The notes under the pieces are model-generated. The model did no database searches. It saw only the letters and a list, made by a program, of their open reading frames with translations, and had not been told where the DNA came from. Source: Thermoguttaceae bacterium (GTDB taxonomy: Bacteria; Planctomycetota; Planctomycetia; Pirellulales; Thermoguttaceae). Taken from it: DNA of 38,147 nt. The number at the start of each line of letters is the position of its first letter. The stretch's first letter is position 1. Location of the stretch: NCBI GenBank assembly GCA_017557195.1, contig JAFZAL010000123.1, positions 1-38,147 of the forward strand, written 5' to 3'. The position numbers and the translations under genes are program-made. This document shows positions 7,624 through 16,709 of this stretch, one piece after another.

Positions 7624-9114
7624 TTATTTAATTCCTAATTGTTCAGCCGCCTGTTCTCCGGAATGAATACAGGCAGGAACGCCAACTCCGCGATACGAAT
7701 TCCCCGCAAGCGCCAAACCGGGGATTGCGCCAACGATTTGTTCAATTTCCGCAACGCGATCCAAATGACCAACGTAATATTGCGGCATTGTATTGGGCCA
7801 ATGCGCTGTATGGACGGCGTACGGCTGACCCTCGATTTTCAGCAGCGGACGCATCTTTTCCACCAGCAAAGGAGTAAGCTGCTCGTCGGGCATGACAGCC
7901 AAAGACGAATCTCTCGCCCCGCCGGCAAAAACGCGAATGAGCTGCGTTCCTTCCGGGGATCGGTGCGGGTACTTGTGAGTTGAAAAACTCATGGCTAAAA
8001 TCGGAGAATGTTCGATCTCCGGGACGACGGCGCCCATACCGTCCATGGGATGATGAATCTGCTCGTTCTTAAACGCCATCGAAGCGATTGCCGTACCGGT
8101 GTGACCGATTCCCCCCAGCAGTTCTCCCAGCCGGGCGTTAATCGGCGCCAGGAGTTCCTGAGCGTTATACGACGGCGCTGCGACAATGACGGCGTCAAAA
8201 AGCTCTGTCCACGTTTGACGTTCAGACTCCGTTTTATCCTGACCGTCCTGCCACGTAACGCGCCAGACGGGACGTCCTGAAATCGACGATTCCTGACTCA
8301 GACTTGTAACGCGGCAATTCAGATTGAACGTCCCCTGGGGAAGTTTTTCGACAATTGTATTGCTCAGCAGCGAAAAGCCGCCTTTGAGAGTAACGAACAT
8401 GCTGTATCGAGGACCGCTTTCTTTCCCCGTCTGAGCAGCCGCTTTCGCGTCTCGCGCCGCCTTGCGCCGTTTTGCCATCTCAGCTCGCATGGCGATTATC
8501 AGGCTGCGATGCTCTTTTTCCATCTCTCGAAAACGCTCCATCGTTGCCAGCACGCTGAGCTCTTCCAGATTCGCGCCGTAGACGCCGGAAACCAACGGTT
8601 CGATAAGACGTTCGAAAACCTCTTTTCCCAATCGTCGACGACCGAATTGAGCCATGCTTTCGTCGGCATCGTCCTTTTTACGGGGAATGAACAACTCCAG
8701 TCCCGCTCGGATTTTTCCAAACGGACTGAGAAGCCCCGTTGTCGCCAAGGGCCACATCTTGGTCGGAGCCATCATCAAAAAGCCTTCCGGCAGCTTATGC
8801 AAGCGATTTCGGAACACGACAAACGTCTGTCGGTACTGAGAACTTGTCGTAACAAGCTGATCGGAAATCCCGAGTCGTTTGCACAAATCCAAGCCCCACG
8901 GAACAGTCGTAATGAAATTGTCCGCCCCTTCTTCAATTTCCAAGCCGTCTTTAATAACCGTATTGAGAACCCCGCCGACTCGCGGTCGGGGGTCAAAAAC
9001 GCTGATCGACGTTTCCGGACTGAGTTCATGTATATGAAACGCTGCCGCCAGACCGGAAATTCCCGCTCCAATAACCGCGACGCGTCTGCAGGTTGATTTA
9101 TTCTCTTGTTGCAT
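7624..9114 (-). CDS. hemG: Protoporphyrinogen/coproporphyrinogen oxidase, HemY-type flavoprotein
   Basis: The 496-residue FAD enzyme oxidises protoporphyrinogen IX (or coproporphyrinogen III) late in haem synthesis. The dinucleotide-binding motif is VAVIGAGISGLAAAF (12-26), followed by the conserved FDPRPRVGGVLNTV and IEEGADNFITT. The C-terminal FAD-contact region LALAGNSYRGVGVPACIHSG matches the family. An upstream in-frame ATG at 9144 lies in the AGTGCAT repeat and would add MHYALCTNSN, so 9114 is used. It is the first gene of the minus-strand operon with rex, comF and the radical SAM gene. The leader consists of the 15-unit heptamer element. The oxygen-dependent HemY type is inferred from the fold and length. 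Confidence 0.92.
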   Translation of the reverse strand: MQQENKSTCRRVAVIGAGISGLAAAFHIHELSPETSISVFDPRPRVGGVLNTVIKDGLEIEEGADNFITTVPWGLDLCKRLGISDQLVTTSSQYRQTFVVFRNRLHKLPEGFLMMAPTKMWPLATTGLLSPFGKIRAGLELFIPRKKDDADESMAQFGRRRLGKEVFERLIEPLVSGVYGANLEELSVLATMERFREMEKEHRSLIIAMRAEMAKRRKAARDAKAAAQTGKESGPRYSMFVTLKGGFSLLSNTIVEKLPQGTFNLNCRVTSLSQESSISGRPVWRVTWQDGQDKTESERQTWTELFDAVIVAAPSYNAQELLAPINARLGELLGGIGHTGTAIASMAFKNEQIHHPMDGMGAVVPEIEHSPILAMSFSTHKYPHRSPEGTQLIRVFAGGARDSSLAVMPDEQLTPLLVEKMRPLLKIEGQPYAVHTAHWPNTMPQYYVGHLDRVAEIEQIVGAIPGLALAGNSYRGVGVPACIHSGEQAAEQLGIK

Positions 9115-9123
9115 ATTTGAATT

Positions 9124-9228
9124 AGTGCATAGTGCGTAGTGCATAGTGCATAGTGAGGCGCTTTGCGCCTAGGGAGAGTAATGCTTGCGTCCTAAGCGCT
9201 AAGTACTAGGCGCTAAGCGCTAACTCTG
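9124..9228 (-). repeat. Heptamer-phased leader element, AGTGCAT/AGCGCTT subtype (15 units)
   Basis: Fifteen 7-bp units run without a break on the plus strand: AGTGCAT, AGTGCGT, AGTGCAT twice, AGTGAGG, CGCTTTG, CGCCTAG, GGAGAGT, AATGCTT, GCGTCCT, AAGCGCT, AAGTACT, AGGCGCT, AAGCGCT, AACTCTG. The core is a perfect 6-bp hairpin, AGGCGC-TTT-GCGCCT (9156-9170). Read towards hemG the order is TAGCGC-type arm, core, CACTATG-type arm, start codon, the same as at 1432-1515. Confidence 0.9.
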
Positions 9229-9492
9229 CATTATATCCCTTTTCAATTTTAAAGCAATAAATTTTTATCGATTTTTAGAAAAAAAGAGCTTTTTATTTGG
9301 CTATTTAATAAATTGATTTTGATTATTATTCCCTGATTTGAAAATGTGTAGTTTAGCTATGGGAAGATAGTAAAGATAGGGAAGGTTCAATTGCAATTTA
9401 AGCTTCATAAATGTATGTCATTTTAGGATAAAATCTGTTGGTTGTTAGACAATAACCCCATCGTCGCAGTCCAAGAAATATTTGCGGCTCCC

Positions 9493-9520
9493 TTCCATTA
9501 TTTTCTTATCTTTGTATAAT
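9493..9520 (+). promoter_or_regulatory. dnaE: Possible dnaE promoter
   Basis: TATAAT at 9515-9520 lies 16 bases after TTCCAT (9493-9498), a weak -35 match. Transcription from about 9527 would leave a leader of roughly 97 bases before the ATG at 9624. Confidence 0.35.
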
Positions 9521-9623
9521 AACTGAGAGTTGTTTGAAACAAGAACCAAAAGGCGAGAAGCAGGAGGCTCCCGCCTTGTTTCACAACAGCTGTCTATTCC
9601 CTGTTTTTAATCCTAATTTCCCA

Positions 9624-12600
9624 ATGACCGGACCCTTTACACATCTTCATTGTCATAGCGAATATTCCCTTTTAGACGGCGCAGGAACACTGGACGGGCT
9701 GCTGTCGCGCGCCAAAGAGCTGGGCATGACGTCGCTGGCGTTAACAGACCACGGCAACCTGTACGGCGCTCTGAAATTCTACGAAATGGCGAAGAGCATG
9801 GATATTCACCCGGTTTTGGGGTACGAAGCGTACGTCGCGCCGGGCGACAGACGACTTCACACCGGCGGCATGAAGGGGTCAAACTTCCATTTGACCATGC
9901 TGGCGATGAACATGACCGGGTTTAACAACCTTATCAAACTGGCGTCGCTGGCGTTTTTGGAAGGGTATTACTACAAGCCGAGAATCGACAAGGAACTGCT
10001 CAAACAGTACAACGAGGGGATTATTGTTCTGTCCGGCTGCCTGGGCGGCGAGATCAACCAGCTGCTCATTTCTCCAACCGGCGCGGCGATTGAACAGGCG
10101 GAAGAAGTCGCCAACTGGTATCGCGACGTTTTCGGCGACCGCTATTATTTTGAAATCCAGAATAACGACATTCCCGAACAGGCTATCGCGATGAAACACA
10201 TGGTCGAGATGTCCAAGCGAATGAACATCCCGCTTGTCGCCACGTCTGACGTCCATTACATCAAGCAGGAAGACGCGCCGGTGCAGGACATTCTCTTGTG
10301 CGTCAATACGAAATCGCTCCGGTCGGAACAGAACCGAATGCGAATGGAAACAGACCAGTTCTTCCTCCGGTCGCCGGAACAGATGTACGAGAAATTCCCG
10401 GGTTTCGAGGACGCTGTGGCGCGCTCGGACGAAATCGCCCAGCGGTGCAACGTGGACTGGAAACTCGGTCAGCGGTACTTCCCCGTCTTCACGCCGCCGG
10501 ATGGCAAGACGTCTCAGGAATACCTGTGGGACTTGTGCATCGAGGGTCTGAAAAAGAACTACGCCAACAATCCCAAGCGTTACAAAGACGGGAAGCTGTC
10601 ACAGGAAGTTCTCGACCGTCTTAAGAGAGAACACGACGTTATCAACAAGCTGGGATTTCCCAACTACTTTTTAATCGTTTGGGACTACGTCCATTTTGCC
10701 CGGGAAAAAGGGATTGAATGCACCGCCAGAGGTTCCGGCGTTGGCGCGCTGACAAGTTACGCCTTGGGCATCAGCCGAGTCTGCCCGCTGGAATATAACT
10801 TGCTGTTTGAACGATTCCTGGACGAGAACCGAACGGAGGCGCCTGATATTGACGTCGACTTTGAACAGGCGCGCCGGGCGGAGGTCATCCAGTACGTCAA
10901 AGACCGTTACGGGGAAGACCACGTCGCCCAAATCGGAACGTACGGCACGATGGCGGCGAAAAACGCGATCAAAGACGTTGGCCGCGCGCTGGGAATCTCG
11001 CTCAACGAGGTGTCGATGTGTACGTCTAAAATTCCAGACGCCCCGCATACGACCATCAAAAAGACGCTGGCGGAAAGCCCGGATTTCAAGGCGATATACG
11101 ACAACGATCCCACGCTTCACGATTTAATCGACCTGGCGATGAGAACCGAGGGTTTGACGCGCCAGTGCGGCACGCACGCCTGCGCCGTCGTTATTGGCGG
11201 CGACGCTATCGACAAGTTTATTCCGTTGATGACTGTCAGCGGAAAAGAGGACTATGTAACGCAATGGGAAGGCTGTGACGTCGAAAAGGCGGGCTTGCTG
11301 AAAATGGACTTCCTCGGCTTGAGAAACCTCTCGATTCTGACCGACTCCGTCAGACTTATCAAGCAGACGACCGGGAAAGAACTCGACGTTTACAATCTGC
11401 CGCTGGACGACAAACCGTCTTACGACCTGCTGTGCCGCGGGGAATCCAAGGGCGTATTCCAGCTGGAATCCGGCGGGATGCGCGACCTGCTCAAACGCAT
11501 GAAGCCGGACAACATCCGCGACATCATCGCTATTTTGGCGCTGTATCGACCCGGCCCGCTTGAAGGCGGCATGGTCGATACATACATCGAAGTCAAACAT
11601 GGACGTCAGGCGGCGGAGTATCTTCACCCGGTTATGAAAGAAGTTCTGGAAGAAACCAACGGCGTTATGGTTTATCAGGAACAGGTCATGCAGATTCTTT
11701 ACAAACTGGGCGAAATTCCGCTGGGCAAAGCGTACAAGGTTATTAAAGCCATCAGCAAAAAGAAACAGGCGATTATCGACGCCAACCACGAGGCGTTTGT
11801 CGAGGGCGCTCAGAAGAACGGCATGACCAAAGAAAACGCCGAGTCTGTTTGGGGGCTGATTATCAAGTTCGCCGGATACGGGTTCAACAAATCCCATACG
11901 ACTGCGTACGCCATGATCGCGTATATCACAGCGTATCTGAAATGTCACTATCCGGTAGAGTTTATGGCGGCGCTGCTGACAGGCGACCTTCTCAACCGTC
12001 AGTTTAACAAGAAAGACCCGACTGTCGAACATATTGAAGACTGCAAGCGCATGGGCGTTGAAGTCGTCCCGCCGTGCGTCAACACGATGGGGCCGACATA
12101 CCGCATTCAAGACGGTAAAATTCATTTCTGCGCCTGCGCGATTAAAAACTGCAACGAAGAAGCCGGGGCGGAAATTCGCCGAGAAGTTGAAGAGAACGGC
12201 CCATTTGTTGACCTGTACGATTTCTGCGAACGAATCGACCAGAAAAAGGTATCCAAGGCGGCGGTTGAAGCGCTGATTAAAGCTGGCGCGTTCGATTGCT
12301 GCCACGCTCCGCGCGCTGCGATGATTGCAGCTCTGGACAATGCCTTTGCCTCTGGCGCCCGCGCCGCAAGGGACAAAGCCGCCGGGCAGATGAGCATTTT
12401 CGGCGACTTGGAAGAAGAGGACGGCGTGAAAACCGCTCAGCCGCTGCCGAAAGTCGAGGAATGGGACATCAAGGAAAAATGCGGCTACGAAAAAGAAACG
12501 CTGGGATTCTATATGTCCGCTCACCCGATGGACGCCTACCGATCTCAGATTTCGTTTATGAGGACGCATACCGTTCCGCAAGCGCTGGCGTTGCCGGACA

Positions 12601-13175
12601 AGTCAACCGTGGTTCTGTGCGGTATGATATCAGCGCTAAAAATCAGTTCCGTCCGCGAACCGAAGCCGGGGCGACCGTCGATGTACGCCTCGTTCGACCT
12701 GGAAGATTTCGATGCGACAATTCGCTGCAACGCCTGGCCGGAAACGTACGCCAATCTGACAGAAATTATTGCTTCTGACGCCATCGTTGCCTGTGTTGGA
12801 CGGATTGATAAACGCGACGGGTCTGACAACGCCAACCTTACCATCACAGACGTTTACAAGCTGGAAGAGATTGACGACCGATACGTTCGCAGCCTGGAAC
12901 TGCGGCTGTCGGAAAAGGTTCACGGTCCGACGGTTATCAACGACGTCAGCGACATTCTCAGCGGCTATCCCGGAGAAAAACCGCTTATTCTCCGGTTCTA
13001 TACCGCCGACGATCAATGCGTAATTTTTACGTCCAGCGGAAGAAGGTTCAACGTTTGTGACGAACTTCGCGCCGCTTTGGAAACGCGAATCAATTCCAGC
13101 GACATCAAGATTAACATTGTTCGCCCGAACATGCCAGCCAAAGAAACTCGAAAACGATGGCAGAAGACTAATTGA
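9624..13175 (+). CDS. dnaE: DNA polymerase III alpha subunit
   Basis: The 1183-residue protein is the replicative polymerase catalytic subunit, close to the usual DnaE1 length. It begins with a PHP domain (THLHCHSEYSLLDG at 6-19, then LALTDHGNLYGALKFYE). The palm motif PDIDVDFE holds D408 and D410, and the third catalytic aspartate is D562 in LLKMDFLGLRNL; all three are offset by +7 from E. coli D401, D403 and D555. The fingers motif GVFQLESGGMRDLLKRMKP and the region GYGFNKSHTTAYA are present. They are followed by the helix-hairpin-helix and a C-terminal OB-fold region (VVLCGMISALKISSVREPK). An open frame extends upstream to a TTG at 9534, but the conserved domain begins right after the ATG at 9624. 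No proofreading insert is visible, as expected for DnaE. Confidence 0.97.
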   Translation: MTGPFTHLHCHSEYSLLDGAGTLDGLLSRAKELGMTSLALTDHGNLYGALKFYEMAKSMDIHPVLGYEAYVAPGDRRLHTGGMKGSNFHLTMLAMNMTGFNNLIKLASLAFLEGYYYKPRIDKELLKQYNEGIIVLSGCLGGEINQLLISPTGAAIEQAEEVANWYRDVFGDRYYFEIQNNDIPEQAIAMKHMVEMSKRMNIPLVATSDVHYIKQEDAPVQDILLCVNTKSLRSEQNRMRMETDQFFLRSPEQMYEKFPGFEDAVARSDEIAQRCNVDWKLGQRYFPVFTPPDGKTSQEYLWDLCIEGLKKNYANNPKRYKDGKLSQEVLDRLKREHDVINKLGFPNYFLIVWDYVHFAREKGIECTARGSGVGALTSYALGISRVCPLEYNLLFERFLDENRTEAPDIDVDFEQARRAEVIQYVKDRYGEDHVAQIGTYGTMAAKNAIKDVGRALGISLNEVSMCTSKIPDAPHTTIKKTLAESPDFKAIYDNDPTLHDLIDLAMRTEGLTRQCGTHACAVVIGGDAIDKFIPLMTVSGKEDYVTQWEGCDVEKAGLLKMDFLGLRNLSILTDSVRLIKQTTGKELDVYNLPLDDKPSYDLLCRGESKGVFQLESGGMRDLLKRMKPDNIRDIIAILALYRPGPLEGGMVDTYIEVKHGRQAAEYLHPVMKEVLEETNGVMVYQEQVMQILYKLGEIPLGKAYKVIKAISKKKQAIIDANHEAFVEGAQKNGMTKENAESVWGLIIKFAGYGFNKSHTTAYAMIAYITAYLKCHYPVEFMAALLTGDLLNRQFNKKDPTVEHIEDCKRMGVEVVPPCVNTMGPTYRIQDGKIHFCACAIKNCNEEAGAEIRREVEENGPFVDLYDFCERIDQKKVSKAAVEALIKAGAFDCCHAPRAAMIAALDNAFASGARAARDKAAGQMSIFGDLEEEDGVKTAQPLPKVEEWDIKEKCGYEKETLGFYMSAHPMDAYRSQISFMRTHTVPQALALPDKSTVVLCGMISALKISSVREPKPGRPSMYASFDLEDFDATIRCNAWPETYANLTEIIASDAIVACVGRIDKRDGSDNANLTITDVYKLEEIDDRYVRSLELRLSEKVHGPTVINDVSDILSGYPGEKPLILRFYTADDQCVIFTSSGRRFNVCDELRAALETRINSSDIKINIVRPNMPAKETRKRWQKTN

Positions 13176-13200
13176 AAAAGGGAGAATTGCCGTTTTATAA

Positions 13201-13236
13201 TCGCGGAGCGGCGCCGAGTCTTGCCGCTTGCCGCGA
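13201..13236. terminator. Hairpin between convergent dnaE and kinase genes
   Basis: TCGCGG and AGCGGC pair with GCCGCT and CCGCGA across a 10-base loop and a two-base bulge, giving a GC-rich stem of about 12 bp. It lies 26 bases after the dnaE stop. No strong T-tract follows, so it may act as a bidirectional or factor-assisted terminator. Confidence 0.5.
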
Positions 13237-13298
13237 TTTGAGTAAATGGAGATGAGGATAACCGCGTGTACAATGTTGGTTTGGCATTCCCCACGTGA

Positions 13299-14972
13299 TT
13301 ATTCAATCAGCTTTTTAGCTTCTTTAACCAAATCTGAAACGTTTTCGTCTGTTTCGTAAAGACGAATAATACTGTTGACAATTCTCTCCGTTTGTTCAGG
13401 GTTGGTTTCTTTAATCTTTTTTGCTTCCGCAATTCTTTGCGTGATTGTTTCCCTCAGAGGTTTGATTTCATCCTCCAGACGGGATTCTATAATGTCAATT
13501 TGTTTTTCAACAGATAACAGGCAAATGCGTTTATCGTACTCTCTTTTACCCATGTTGGATTTATACTCTGGAATTGAGTAAAAATCGGCGATAGCCTTTA
13601 ATTCGACCAGTGCGTCTTCAGGAGCCGTTTCTGTTAGCTGCATAGCTTTGTAATACTGACGTTCCAGGACGGTGTCTGGCGACCACGAGCCGGTTCCAAT
13701 CATGCGTGACTGAACGCGGCGCTGAAATCGATCGATATCGTATTCTTCCCGCCAGAGAAGGATTGTTTCCGCTCGTTTGTCGTTTGGAAAACGAGTGAGA
13801 AAAACGTTCATATTGCTATAGGCGGAATCCTTGTCGAACAGCCGCGTTTGATTGATTCTGTCGTAAAGTTTGTCTGCGGTAAGCGGTTGAAGAAAGTATG
13901 CCAATACCGCGATGAACCCGATAAATGCAACCGTCCATCCCAGCGCCGCCACCCACGAGAAAGAAGACTGGCGCGTCGGTTCCTGAATCGGTTCAACTTT
14001 AACAAACGAACTCCCTTTCGGAGCAGATTTTTGCTGTGGCTGTTCGATAATTTCAGGTTCGGTGTCGCTTAATTGTGAATCGCTCAGTTCGATTGTCGCG
14101 TCTTCGACGTATTCGATGGCGTCGAGCTGACGGAGCAGCGCGCTGGCGGTTTGGATTCGTTTTTCGGGTTGAATTTCCAACAGACGATTTAGAATGTTTT
14201 GAAATTCCTGCGGAATGGGGAAATCCTTCCCGTCGCGAATTAGCGGGACAAGCTGTTCTTCCGCGTGCATTCGCTGAATTTCAGGCAGAGAGCGGCCTAA
14301 AAACGGCGCGTGTCCGCACATGAGCGTATAGAAAACTGCGCCGAGAGAATACAGGTCTGCCAGCGTTGTAACAGGTTTTCCCAGCGCCTGTTCCGGAGCC
14401 ATGTACTGAACCGTCCCGACAACTGCGCCGAACCCGGTGAGCTGTTGGCTGGAAAAGACGCGGGCGATGCCGAAGTCTGTCAGTTTAACCGTGGGAGAAG
14501 GGGAATCCGGATCTGAAATGATGATGTTGCCCGGTTTGATGTCTCGGTGAATAATTCCTCGCGCATGAGCGTATGAAATGGCGGAGGCAAGCTGTTTGGC
14601 GATTGCCAGCGTCTGAACCCAGGAAAAGAGCGTTCCCTTTTTTATTACGTCGTGAAGCGATTTTCCTTCGACCAGTTCCATGACGTAGTACATTTGCTCG
14701 TCCTCAACGCCGAAGCCGAGAATGTGGACGACGTTGGGATGGTCAATCATTCGCAGAGCAGTTATTTCCTTGTCGAAGCGCTGAATTTCCTGGGCGCGTT
14801 CGTCGGGTTCGGAGGAATGAAGGGTCAGGGTTTTCAACGCCACTTCTTCCACCGCGCCGGTTAGCGGGTTCAAATCGGATTCGTCTGTGGAATGTGCGGC
14901 GTAGACGACGCCCATGCCGCCGCGTCCGATTGTCCTGTCAATAACGTATTTCCCTATTTGCTGTTGTTCCAT
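13299..14972 (-). CDS. Membrane-anchored serine/threonine protein kinase
   Basis: The 557-residue Hanks-type kinase has all key motifs. These are the glycine loop GRGGMGVVY (16-24), the ATP lysine K47 in VALKTL, catalytic HRDIKPGNI (142-150, D144), DFG at 166-168 and the APE motif (192-194). A proline/glutamine-rich juxtamembrane segment (about 290-336) precedes one membrane helix (341-362). The roughly 195-residue exterior part is mostly charged helices and is not a PASTA or known sensor domain. It probably transduces an envelope signal in the way planctomycete PknB relatives do. It is the last gene of the minus-strand cluster, 15 bases after the metallo-hydrolase gene. Confidence 0.92.
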   Translation of the reverse strand: MEQQQIGKYVIDRTIGRGGMGVVYAAHSTDESDLNPLTGAVEEVALKTLTLHSSEPDERAQEIQRFDKEITALRMIDHPNVVHILGFGVEDEQMYYVMELVEGKSLHDVIKKGTLFSWVQTLAIAKQLASAISYAHARGIIHRDIKPGNIIISDPDSPSPTVKLTDFGIARVFSSQQLTGFGAVVGTVQYMAPEQALGKPVTTLADLYSLGAVFYTLMCGHAPFLGRSLPEIQRMHAEEQLVPLIRDGKDFPIPQEFQNILNRLLEIQPEKRIQTASALLRQLDAIEYVEDATIELSDSQLSDTEPEIIEQPQQKSAPKGSSFVKVEPIQEPTRQSSFSWVAALGWTVAFIGFIAVLAYFLQPLTADKLYDRINQTRLFDKDSAYSNMNVFLTRFPNDKRAETILLWREEYDIDRFQRRVQSRMIGTGSWSPDTVLERQYYKAMQLTETAPEDALVELKAIADFYSIPEYKSNMGKREYDKRICLLSVEKQIDIIESRLEDEIKPLRETITQRIAEAKKIKETNPEQTERIVNSIIRLYETDENVSDLVKEAKKLIE

Positions 14973-14987
14973 GACGCGAGTTTTGAG

Positions 14988-15665
14988 TTAGATTTCTTTA
15001 CATTCTCCAATTTGAAATATCACAGGCAGCGTTTTTGTTTGATAATGAACTTCCTTTGCCCACGAAACCGGATCCTGCTGGATAGGCTCCCATGTGTTGA
15101 AATGTGACGGAATCGCCATTGTGGGTTTAATGACTTTAATTGCCTCCAGGGCTTGTTCCGGTCCCATGGTAAAGCGGTCGCCAATGGGTACGATAGCAAT
15201 TTTGATCCCGGAACGCCCGATGAATTCCATATCGCTGAAAAATCCGGTGTCGCCAGCAACATAGACAGAGCCCTCTTTGGTATTGATGATAAATCCAACG
15301 GCAATTCCGCCGTAAGAACCGTCTGGCATTTGGCTGGAATGAGACGCGAACGTAAATGTAACAGCGCCGAAAGACGTCATAATCGTTCCGCCGGGGTTGC
15401 CGGGTTCTACGGAACGGACGCCCTTTTTCGCAAACCAGTTGACCAATTCAAAACAGCCGATTAAAACGGCGTTTGGATGGAGTTTGCAAATCGGGACAAC
15501 GTCTGAACAGTGGTCGGCGTGTCCGTGCGTGCAAAGAATATAATCGACTGGCAGAGCTTCGCCGATTTTACGAATGGATTCCGACGCAAAAAACGGGTCG
15601 ACAAGAATCGACTTTCCGTCAACGTTTATGTGCCAGCAGGCGTGTCCGAGCCAGGTTAGTTTCAT
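14988..15665 (-). CDS. UPF0173-like metallo-beta-lactamase-fold hydrolase
   Basis: The 225-residue protein is a compact metallo-hydrolase of the UPF0173/UlaG-like group. It starts with MKLTWLGHACWHI and contains ILVDPFF and the metal motif THGHADH (46-52). A later metal-ligand motif is VAGDTGFFSDM, and a near-C-terminal histidine sits in MAIPSHFNTW. These would hold one or two metal ions for phosphoester or lactone hydrolysis in the cytoplasm; the substrate is unknown for the family. It lies 30 bases after the start-proximal end of the HtrA-like gene and just ahead of the kinase gene, in the same direction. Confidence 0.85.
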   Translation of the reverse strand: MKLTWLGHACWHINVDGKSILVDPFFASESIRKIGEALPVDYILCTHGHADHCSDVVPICKLHPNAVLIGCFELVNWFAKKGVRSVEPGNPGGTIMTSFGAVTFTFASHSSQMPDGSYGGIAVGFIINTKEGSVYVAGDTGFFSDMEFIGRSGIKIAIVPIGDRFTMGPEQALEAIKVIKPTMAIPSHFNTWEPIQQDPVSWAKEVHYQTKTLPVIFQIGECKEI

Positions 15666-15695
15666 GGGATTGCAAAAAATACGTTGGAGTGTGGT

Positions 15696-16691
15696 TCAAT
15701 TTGAAATTCGGATAGTCTGGAATTCGTCGTTTCTTAAAATGAGCAGTTCGACAGGGTCGGCAACGTCAATGCGTTCCAAAGCCGCTTTTAACGCTTTGAC
15801 GTCTTTGACGATGTTTCCGTTGACCATGACAATAAAGTCGTCTGGCGCCAGCCCGGCTTTTGCAGCAGGGCTGTTATTCTGAACGGAATCAATGTATGAA
15901 GGCGTCAGCGGCAAGACGTCTGGCGCGAGCTGAAATCCGAGTTTTTGGGTTGTCCATGCGTCGGCGGGCTTGGCGACTTCGTTTTCCTGACCTGTTTTTT
16001 GGGTTTTCTTGTCCAGAATATCCTGAACGGCGGAACTGAGCGCTGACTGCGGCATGGCAAAGTTGATATAAACAGACTGAGTCGTGCTTTTGAGCTGTTT
16101 GCCAACCAAGCCGAGAAATGCGCCGTTGTAGTCGACCAGCGCTCCGCCGGGCGCTCCGGGGTTGTTGGTAATGGCGTCGATAATATAAACTTCGCCTTTA
16201 TATCCGGCGACAAAGGCTCCGCGCCGCGCTTCTAAAGGCGTAATGGCGGAAACGACGCCGTGCTGAACGCTCATCGGTTCGTTACCGGTTGCGACGCTGT
16301 AGAGGTTTGTAACAGCCAAAACCGGGCTGCCGACGGCAACGGGAACAGGCGCGGCAGACAGGTCGAAATAGTCAGGCGTTTGGGCGTCGATTTTCAAAAC
16401 GGCAAGAGCCAGTTTCGGATTGACGCCGACCAGCTTCGCGGTGAATTTCTGACCGTCGTTAAGAGTGCAGGTAATCGGGTCTTCGTCAAGGACAGAGCCG
16501 GTTACGGTGAGGATGTGCCCGCTGTTGGAAATGAGAATTCCCGACTGGGCGTCGTCAAATCCCGCCAATCCGCCAACGCCGTAAATCTTGACGGTTTTAG
16601 GCAGCGTCTTATCTAACGCCGTTTGTTGAGCGAACGACGTTACGGTAAAAATCAGAGAAATCAGTAGAGCTAAAGGGTATTTCAGGTTCAT
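15696..16691 (-). CDS. Secreted HtrA/DegP-like pseudoprotease with one PDZ domain
   Basis: The 331-residue protein has a signal peptide (residues 1-21, cut near SFA-QQ), a trypsin-like domain (about 30-215) and a C-terminal PDZ domain (about 245-330, with NNSPAAKAGLAPDDFIVMVNG). The fold is clear from phrases such as LALAVLKID and NNPGAPGGALVD, but all three catalytic positions look replaced. The histidine of the usual LTNNHV motif is G65 (in ILTVTGSV), the aspartate of TDLAVL is A95, and the serine of NPGNSGGAL is P181. It is therefore probably a non-proteolytic binding or scaffold protein of the periplasm. It is embedded in a cluster with a second PDZ protein and a Ser/Thr kinase. Confidence 0.85.
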   Translation of the reverse strand: MNLKYPLALLISLIFTVTSFAQQTALDKTLPKTVKIYGVGGLAGFDDAQSGILISNSGHILTVTGSVLDEDPITCTLNDGQKFTAKLVGVNPKLALAVLKIDAQTPDYFDLSAAPVPVAVGSPVLAVTNLYSVATGNEPMSVQHGVVSAITPLEARRGAFVAGYKGEVYIIDAITNNPGAPGGALVDYNGAFLGLVGKQLKSTTQSVYINFAMPQSALSSAVQDILDKKTQKTGQENEVAKPADAWTTQKLGFQLAPDVLPLTPSYIDSVQNNSPAAKAGLAPDDFIVMVNGNIVKDVKALKAALERIDVADPVELLILRNDEFQTIRISN

Positions 16692-16709
16692 GGGGATACA
16701 ATCAATGTG

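Larger units (their letters stand above)
9115..9623. other. Divergent hemG/dnaE intergenic region
   Basis: The hemG side holds the heptamer element (9124-9228). From about 9235 to 9530 the sequence is AT-rich and non-coding on both strands, with a small dyad TTGT-TAG-ACAA near 9442-9456. The only clear promoter-like box is TATAAT at 9515-9520. The bases just before dnaE are pyrimidine-rich (ATTCCCTG, then AATTTCCCA before the ATG), with no Shine-Dalgarno sequence. Confidence 0.6.

Noticed and set aside
9442..9456. TTGTTAGACAA dyad as a Rex operator near the hemG-rex operon
   Set aside because: It is shorter and differs from the TTGTGAA-N4-TTCACAA consensus, and lies more than 300 bases from the hemG start on the dnaE side.
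11124..12581. 485-codon minus-strand open frame inside dnaE
   Set aside because: It is a shadow of codon bias in dnaE; no start context, no known domain, and the plus strand has all polymerase motifs.
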